Assembly (NCBI RefSeq): GCF_002085925.2
Contig: NZ_CP053562.1
Location: 2,336,001 to 2,400,000 of the forward strand
Reading direction: 5' to 3'
Length of the DNA: 64,000 nt
DNA from: Thioclava electrotropha
GTDB lineage: Bacteria > Pseudomonadota > Alphaproteobacteria > Rhodobacterales > Rhodobacteraceae
The translations under genes were made by a program, and so were the position numbers. Below, piece after piece: positions 58,880 through 64,000 of the stretch. How positions within the stretch are numbered: position 1 is the stretch's first letter; each line of letters starts with the position of its first letter. Below the pieces are notes generated by a model that saw nothing but the letters and a program-made list of their open reading frames with translations, ran no database searches and had not been told where the DNA came from.

Positions 58880-60400
58880 TCACTCGCCCTGTTTCTTGAT
58901 CCGCCCGTCGAGCTTGGGCGCGACCGTGCCCTTGTTCTCGACATAGGTCATCACGTCATTGGCCATCAGGTTGCCATTGCCCGCGTTCACGATGACCTTG
59001 CCGCCACCAAGCGCGCCGTATCCGTCGCCGCCGCCCAGCATGTAATCGTTGGTCGCGACCTTGTAGACCTTGTCCTTGTCGAGCGGCTGACCGCCCACCT
59101 CGACCGAGACCACGCGCGACCCCGCAGGCGCGCTCGGATCATAGACCACGCTCATGCCCGAGATTTGCGGGAAGCGGCCCGCGCCGTTCTCGACCTGGCT
59201 GAAGCCGTTCTCCAGCGCGCTCAGAAGCTGCGAGCCGGGGATCTCGGTCACCACCGTCTTGTTGCCGAAGGGCAGCTCGGTCAGCACGTCCTTGCGGGTG
59301 ATCTTGTGGCCCGCGTCATAGGTCGTATCGCCCCGGATGCCGCCGCCATTGATCAGCGTCACATCGGCCTTGGTCGCATCGCGCAGCGCATCGGCGATCA
59401 GATCGCCCATCGTGCTCTCCTGCGAGCGCACGACATTGCGCCGCGAGTCCATCTCGGTCTCCGACGTACCGATCTGCTGGCCGAGATTGTCGTCGAGCTG
59501 CTTCTTGAACCCGTTGACCAGATCCATCGATTCCGGGTCCGGCGTGACATTCGCGGTGTCGATCCAGCGGAAGTTCGGCTCCCAGCTGATCTTGCGCTTG
59601 CCGTCCTTCTCGGAGATGTCGACGGTCAGATCGAGCGGCTGCAGATAGCGCGCGTCGATCGAGGTCTCCACGTAAGCCGTGATCCCGTCATAGAACATCG
59701 CGTTGAGGTGGTCGTCGCCCGACATGATCACGTCGAAATCCTGGCTCGCGATCAGCTTGCGGTCGTTGGACTGGTCGGTCTGCACGACGCCGATCACCAG
59801 ATCCGCGCCGTCCTCGCGGGCCTTCTTGGCGGCCGCGATTGCCGTGTCCACGGTCGGCCCGAATTTTAGATCACCCGAATTGGCAACCTCGGGCGTGGTG
59901 TCCTGGGCCACCGGCACGAGCGCGACCTTGAGCCCTGCGATCTCCTTCATCATCACGCCGCCAAGCCCCTGAATGGGCGAGCCATCGGCCTGGGTGATGT
60001 TGATCGCGGCCCAGGGGTATTTCGAGCCTTCCATCTTCTTCTCGAAATTCTCCGGTCCGAAATCGAATTCATGGTTGCCGGGCACCGCGATGTCGAAGGG
60101 CACGATATTGGTCAGGTCGATCGTGTTCTGACCTTCGTCGATCCCCGACAGAAGCGAGGGCGAGAGCATGTCGCCATCGAAGACATAGAGCGTGTTGGGA
60201 TTGTCCGCGCGCTCCTTCTTGGCGACCGCGTTGAGCCGCGCGAAACCGCCACGCTCGCCATCGCCGTCGAAATTGTAAATATCGCCGACCCCGAGGATCG
60301 TGAGCTTCACCGTCTCGGCCTGAATAGGCCCTGCGGCCAGAAGCCCGGTCGAGGCGGCGCCCAGCATGAGGGCAGCCAGACGGCGCTTGAAATCGGACAT
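58880..60400 (-). CDS. Periplasmic 5'-nucleotidase-family protein with altered metal ligands
   Basis: The 506-residue product has a signal peptide (about 1-28, GPIQAETV), a metallophosphatase domain (about 30-290) and a C-terminal nucleotide-binding domain (about 320-500; NGGGIRGDTTYDAG and NDYMLGGGDGYGAL). Metal sites deviate from the family: DxH is D-I-Y (40-42), the usual TH is VVQTD (205-209) and GHxH is GDDH (228-231), while VFDGD (73-77) and PGNHEFD (107-113) are intact. It may bind other metals or have lost phosphatase activity. It stands alone, with a strong terminator. Confidence 0.85.
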   Translation of the reverse strand: MSDFKRRLAALMLGAASTGLLAAGPIQAETVKLTILGVGDIYNFDGDGERGGFARLNAVAKKERADNPNTLYVFDGDMLSPSLLSGIDEGQNTIDLTNIVPFDIAVPGNHEFDFGPENFEKKMEGSKYPWAAINITQADGSPIQGLGGVMMKEIAGLKVALVPVAQDTTPEVANSGDLKFGPTVDTAIAAAKKAREDGADLVIGVVQTDQSNDRKLIASQDFDVIMSGDDHLNAMFYDGITAYVETSIDARYLQPLDLTVDISEKDGKRKISWEPNFRWIDTANVTPDPESMDLVNGFKKQLDDNLGQQIGTSETEMDSRRNVVRSQESTMGDLIADALRDATKADVTLINGGGIRGDTTYDAGHKITRKDVLTELPFGNKTVVTEIPGSQLLSALENGFSQVENGAGRFPQISGMSVVYDPSAPAGSRVVSVEVGGQPLDKDKVYKVATNDYMLGGGDGYGALGGGKVIVNAGNGNLMANDVMTYVENKGTVAPKLDGRIKKQGE

Positions 60401-60621
60401 TTCGGTCTCCCTGCGGAATAAACTTTTTTCATAGACCCCGAGCGGCCGCAGTTACCGGCGCGCCGAGGCGTGAGAGAAAGATTAGCCGCACTCCGCCACG
60501 GCGCAAACCGATAGTCGGATGACCTTGCGTTCTCGTGAATGACGACGCCTGTTTTCGCGTCACTTCGCGGGCGGTAGAAGCGCGCGGACGCGACCTGCCG
60601 CCCCCGTCAGACCAAGCCCTG

Positions 60622-62046
60622 TCAGACCAAGGTGCCCGCCAAACGTGCGAACAGCGCATGCGCCGATGGCTCGTCGATCAGATCGACCGTGAACTGCGCG
60701 AAGGTCAGGCCGGTCTCGGGCGCGCTTGCGAACATGATGCGCACGTCGTCGCCGGCTTCCGTGATCGTGTCGAGCTGGCCGCCGAACACGGTGGTGTAGT
60801 TTCCGGCGAACCCGGCCATCAGGTTCTCCAGCGCCTTGGCGCAGGCCACGATCTCGTCCGACGACCCTTTGACGGGCCGTAGGATTCGGTCGCTCGGGCC
60901 GATCCGCCCGGCAAGCTGCAAGCCTTCGGGCAGCTCGATACCGAGCCTGAGCCGCGTGGTGGCCAGCAGCAGCGGGCTGTCCTGCTTGGTCTCCATCTCG
61001 GCTTCGGTTTCGGGCATGACGGGCCCGGTGACATTCGGCCCCGACTCACGAACGGGCTCACGTTCGGCGTCACGGCCCGGCTTGGACGAACGCGTGACGC
61101 GTCTCGGCGACACTTCGGGCGTGCGGTCGACAGGATGCGGGTCAGGCCGAAACTCGGGCTCCGCCCCGGGCGGCGCGACGGGCGCGCCGGAATTTGCCGG
61201 TTGCGAAGCCCGTTTACCCACGCTGCGCGAACGGAACGGCAGGACCGCGCCCCCATGTTCGGAGAGCAGCGGCGAGGGCGCATCATGGGTGCCGATCGCC
61301 AGATCCGCCTCGGTCTCGGGATCGAGCGTATCGAGCCCGGCCACCGCGCGCCCTGTCATCGCACCAAGCGCCGCGATGAGCGCCGCACCACCGCTGCGCT
61401 GGAAGGCTTCATCCGAGGTCTCGGCGTCGCGCAGGAGATCGCGCGACCCGTACAGGAAGGCGACCCGCGAGAAATAGGCCGCCGACTCGCGCTGAACCCG
61501 GGCTTTCAGCTTCGCCCGGTCGGTATCGTTGCGCAGCTTGTCGCCGCGCGAAATCGCCAGCAGGCAATCCGACGGGCGCGCGGGCCCGAGCCGCTCGATC
61601 ATCGTCTTCTCGGTCAGCCGCCATGCCTGCGAGGCGATCGTCACCCAGATCATCACGTCGCAGGTCGCGATCAGGCCGATCTGCTCTTCGTTCACGTCTT
61701 CGGGGCGGCTCAGCGGCACTTCGACGAATTCGAACCCCTGCAGATGCGGCTGCGCGGAATAGACGTAAATCTCGGACGGCACGGCCCAGCCTTCTTCGAC
61801 CTCCGCCGCGTCGATCTCGCGCCCCGTTGCGTCGCGCATCACCACGCCCGGCGTCGCGCGGTACCGCGCGACGACCGTCGGACGCTCGGTCCGGCCCAGA
61901 TTGTCGCCGATGCTGCGCGCGCGCAAAATCGCGTTGAGCACGGTTGACTTGCCGGAATTGACCTCGCCACAGATCGCCACCCGCAGGGGCGCGCGATGCG
62001 GATCGGGCGGCGCGTCCTCGCGGCTGATCTCTTGCTTGAACATCAT
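60622..62046 (-). CDS. Dynamin-like/Ras-like P-loop GTPase with variable linker
   Basis: The 474-residue product has G1 as GEVNSGKSTVL at about 29-39, then a GTPase domain to about 200 in which G4 is loosely kept (AISRGDKLRND). A Pro/Ser/Arg-rich linker (about 255-355) precedes a C-terminal domain of about 120 residues (LRLGIELPEGLQLAGRIGPS). No membrane helix is seen. The switch-II DxPG is replaced by VEVPLSRPED, so hydrolysis may be impaired. ATG at 62046 has AAGGGG upstream; GTG at 62064 overlapping the dynamin stop is possible. It follows the dynamin-like gene directly. Confidence 0.75.
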   Translation of the reverse strand: MMFKQEISREDAPPDPHRAPLRVAICGEVNSGKSTVLNAILRARSIGDNLGRTERPTVVARYRATPGVVMRDATGREIDAAEVEEGWAVPSEIYVYSAQPHLQGFEFVEVPLSRPEDVNEEQIGLIATCDVMIWVTIASQAWRLTEKTMIERLGPARPSDCLLAISRGDKLRNDTDRAKLKARVQRESAAYFSRVAFLYGSRDLLRDAETSDEAFQRSGGAALIAALGAMTGRAVAGLDTLDPETEADLAIGTHDAPSPLLSEHGGAVLPFRSRSVGKRASQPANSGAPVAPPGAEPEFRPDPHPVDRTPEVSPRRVTRSSKPGRDAEREPVRESGPNVTGPVMPETEAEMETKQDSPLLLATTRLRLGIELPEGLQLAGRIGPSDRILRPVKGSSDEIVACAKALENLMAGFAGNYTTVFGGQLDTITEAGDDVRIMFASAPETGLTFAQFTVDLIDEPSAHALFARLAGTLV

Positions 62047-62060
62047 TGGCCCCTTCGCCC

Positions 62061-64000
62061 TCACGCGGCGCGCGTCGCGGGTTTGCGCCGCGGCATCATG
62101 GTACTGCTGACGGCGCTCTCGATCGCCCCGAGATTGATCAGACGCCGTTCGAGCACTTCCAGTTTGCTCTGGATCCGGGACGCCAGGCGGCTTTGCATCT
62201 GCGGATCACGGGCCAGCCGTTCCAACTCGGCCCGCTCCTGCTTGAGCTGCAAGGTCCGCTCGCGCACGATCATCTCCATCATCCGCACCATCACCCGCAG
62301 CCGCGACCCGCCTGCGCTGGCGCGTTCCACCAGCGCCTCGCCATAGGCCTGCAGGATCTTCTCGACCGCCGGGCGCAGCTCTTCCGCCGCCACGATCCGC
62401 AACCCGTCGAGGGTCTTTTCGATATTCACGGTCGGACCGCGCCAGAAGGCCCAACCCCGCTCCAGCGCGAAGTTGATGCGCAGCGCCCGCCGGGTCAGCG
62501 TCAGCGTCGAGGTGAAGGTGTCATGCGGCATATCCGACAGGTCGATCTCTTCGCTGGGATCGTCGAACCGGTCCGCGACCGTGGTGCGGCAGGCATGGAT
62601 CGCATTGTCGAGCAGCACGTCGATCGCCGCACGCGAGCGGGCGTAGCTTTTCGTCACCTCGCGTTCGAGCGCGATCTGCAGCGCGGTCGTGTCGGTCTCG
62701 AAACTGCGCGGCGGACGGCCGTCGCGGATCCGGTTGGTGCGCAGGACATCCTCGAACCGGTCGCGCTGGCTCAGGACGAAATCCTCGATGCTCTTGTTGA
62801 GCCGCGTCTCCAGCGCCGACCAGCCGCGGTTGAGCACCGCTTCGATCTGATGCTCGGCGCTCTCGACATGGTTTTCGAGCGCACCACGCAGCGCTTCCGT
62901 TGCCGCGATCTCGCCGCTCATTTCCTCGATCGCGGCCTCCGCCACGTCAGAGCGGATGCTCTCGATCTGCATCTGCAGCGTGTCGCGTTCGCGGCGGGCG
63001 ACGAATTGCATCCCCGACAGCTCCGCGCGCAGATCGCCGCGCAGCTGAGCGAGCTGCTGACGCCCGACCCCGCCGTCGATCACGGCAGAGAGCACATGTT
63101 TGACCTCTTCGACGCCCGAGGCCAGCAGCAGCCGGTCGATCGGGTCCTCGGGCACGCGGCCAAAGCGCGAATACAGGTATTGCGCCAGCTCCATCGAATC
63201 CATCTCGGCGCGCGCCCAGGCGGCCTCCTCGTCGGAGCGCTGCGTCAGATCGGCGAGATAGGCGCTGCCCGCGACGATCTTGAAATCGATATCGGGGATC
63301 GCGGCGCGCAGACGGCGCGACACATCGGCGATCACGCGCGGCACTTCGACCGCGTAATCGTCCAGCTCGTCGATCCGGTTGAGGAAGATCAGCACATCCT
63401 TGTCGTCCTGCTTGGCGAGGATGCGGATCAGGGCGAGGTCGACATCGGTCAGCGGCTGATGCGCCGAAAGCACCATGATGAACACGTCCGAGCGGTCAAG
63501 TGAGCGACAGGTGAACTCGTCGCGCACGAGGAACGGGTCGTTCACGCCGGGCGTGTCGGTGATGATCGTGGGTACCTGAAACTCGGGCAAGCGCATGTAA
63601 ATATTGGCGCTTTTCGTGAGCGCCGCATAGCGGCCAAGCGCCTCGCGCTCCAGCCCGTCATCCGCCCCGGGCCCCGCGCAGACATAGCGTTGCAGCAGAT
63701 CGGGCGCGAGGAAGTCATAGTCGTGATGCTGGCCCAACAGCATCTGGTAATGCTTGCCGAGACGTCGCTGGGCGCGGCGGCGCATCTGCTCGGACTGCTC
63801 GCGCAGGATGTCAGTGTCGAACCCCGGCAGCAGCTCTTCGGTCAGCTTGCGGATGCGGGTGCCGCCATTGATGATCTCGTCCCAATCGGCTTCCGAGAAG
63901 AACTCGAACCGCGCGCCCGTCACCGGGTCTTCGGGCAGGTTGATGCGCATATTCGTCACGACCGAGGTCCACGGGTTCACATCGGAGGGCAGGAAATCAT
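62061..64000 (-). CDS. Dynamin-family GTPase, 5' end outside the window
   Basis: At least 646 residues are visible; the frame stays open to the edge, and the P-loop must lie beyond it. The visible part has the G3 motif in TDTPGVNDPF and the G4 motif FLNRIDELDD (N-R-x-D), then a long helical stalk (about 240-640) with coiled-coil character, as in bacterial dynamin-like proteins. These remodel membranes or act in antiphage and stress responses. The stop lies 15-18 bases from the start of the next GTPase gene, so the pair forms one unit. Confidence 0.85.
   Translation of the reverse strand, partial: DFLPSDVNPWTSVVTNMRINLPEDPVTGARFEFFSEADWDEIINGGTRIRKLTEELLPGFDTDILREQSEQMRRRAQRRLGKHYQMLLGQHHDYDFLAPDLLQRYVCAGPGADDGLEREALGRYAALTKSANIYMRLPEFQVPTIITDTPGVNDPFLVRDEFTCRSLDRSDVFIMVLSAHQPLTDVDLALIRILAKQDDKDVLIFLNRIDELDDYAVEVPRVIADVSRRLRAAIPDIDFKIVAGSAYLADLTQRSDEEAAWARAEMDSMELAQYLYSRFGRVPEDPIDRLLLASGVEEVKHVLSAVIDGGVGRQQLAQLRGDLRAELSGMQFVARRERDTLQMQIESIRSDVAEAAIEEMSGEIAATEALRGALENHVESAEHQIEAVLNRGWSALETRLNKSIEDFVLSQRDRFEDVLRTNRIRDGRPPRSFETDTTALQIALEREVTKSYARSRAAIDVLLDNAIHACRTTVADRFDDPSEEIDLSDMPHDTFTSTLTLTRRALRINFALERGWAFWRGPTVNIEKTLDGLRIVAAEELRPAVEKILQAYGEALVERASAGGSRLRVMVRMMEMIVRERTLQLKQERAELERLARDPQMQSRLASRIQSKLEVLERRLINLGAIESAVSSTMMPRRKPATRAA

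Noticed and set aside
58880..60400. SoxB (sulfate thiohydrolase) assignment for the 5'-nucleotidase-family protein
   Set aside because: Tempting because of the TsdA-like gene, but no other sox gene is near and the metal motifs do not match what is expected of SoxB.

Overview
The window reads as chromosomal DNA of a high-GC alphaproteobacterium of the Rhodobacteraceae/Paracoccaceae. The evidence is uniform strong GC codon bias, TGATG/ATGA gene overlaps, family-typical neighbourhoods (aroA-cmk-rpsA-ihfB-lapA-trpF-trpB; DUF6476-ybeY-corC-lnt-metK), DUF1150 and DUF6476 proteins, and a SAM/SAH riboswitch, a class known from Rhodobacterales, in front of metK. The genus cannot be fixed from the sequence. 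The mix of a TsdA-like thiosulfate dehydrogenase, a cbb3-type oxidase and capsule genes would fit a sulfur-oxidising member such as Thioclava. No rRNA, tRNA, insertion sequence, prophage or CRISPR was found.

Layout. 0-7.6 kb: end of a vWA/CoxE-like gene, DedA membrane protein, M48 protease with a possible leaderless heat-shock transcript, an alpha/beta hydrolase-P450 pair, a P-loop kinase-ThiE-like pair, trmJ and a small HExxH membrane protease. 7.6-11.6 kb: alr overlapping mlaE-mlaF, then a coiled-coil membrane protein and a PqiA-like protein. 11.6-16.7 kb: DUF1150-hsp20 with a heat-shock promoter, DUF465, purE-purK, VOC dioxygenase, and a DoxX gene divergent from a LysR gene. 16.7-18.4 kb: membrane LuxR-type protein and two secreted proteins with Ser/Asp/His-rich tails. 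18.5-27.9 kb, minus strand: trpB, trpF, lapA, ihfB, rpsA, glutathione peroxidase, cmk, aroA, trmB. 28-35 kb: DMT permease, DoxX, queF, metK with riboswitch and promoter, lnt, corC, ybeY, DUF6476, and rluD divergent from it. 35.5-41.8 kb: cardiolipin synthase, rpoH with its own heat-shock promoter, an oxidoreductase, an FNT channel, SseB and a UDG-fold protein. 41.9-45.3 kb: kpsT-kpsE-kdsA capsule export/Kdo genes. 45.4-46.6 kb: FAH hydrolase and DUF202. 47.2-51.9 kb: a non-canonical cbb3 oxidase operon (ccoN, ccoO, a triheme cytochrome c, a TsdA-like diheme cytochrome). 52-54.5 kb: modABC. 54.5-58.5 kb: putA and a divergent Lrp-type regulator. 58.5-64 kb: a structured repeat, a 5'-nucleotidase-family protein with altered metal ligands, and two adjacent dynamin-type GTPases, the second cut by the window edge.

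The points most worth following are the fusion of a thiosulfate dehydrogenase gene to a cbb3-like oxidase operon lacking ccoQ and an ordinary ccoP; two copies of a nested-stem dispersed repeat of identical spacing; a second repeat family, one copy of which is translated in frame inside a hydrolase; and three heat-shock-type promoters of identical spacing, in front of rpoH, hsp20 and an M48 protease.
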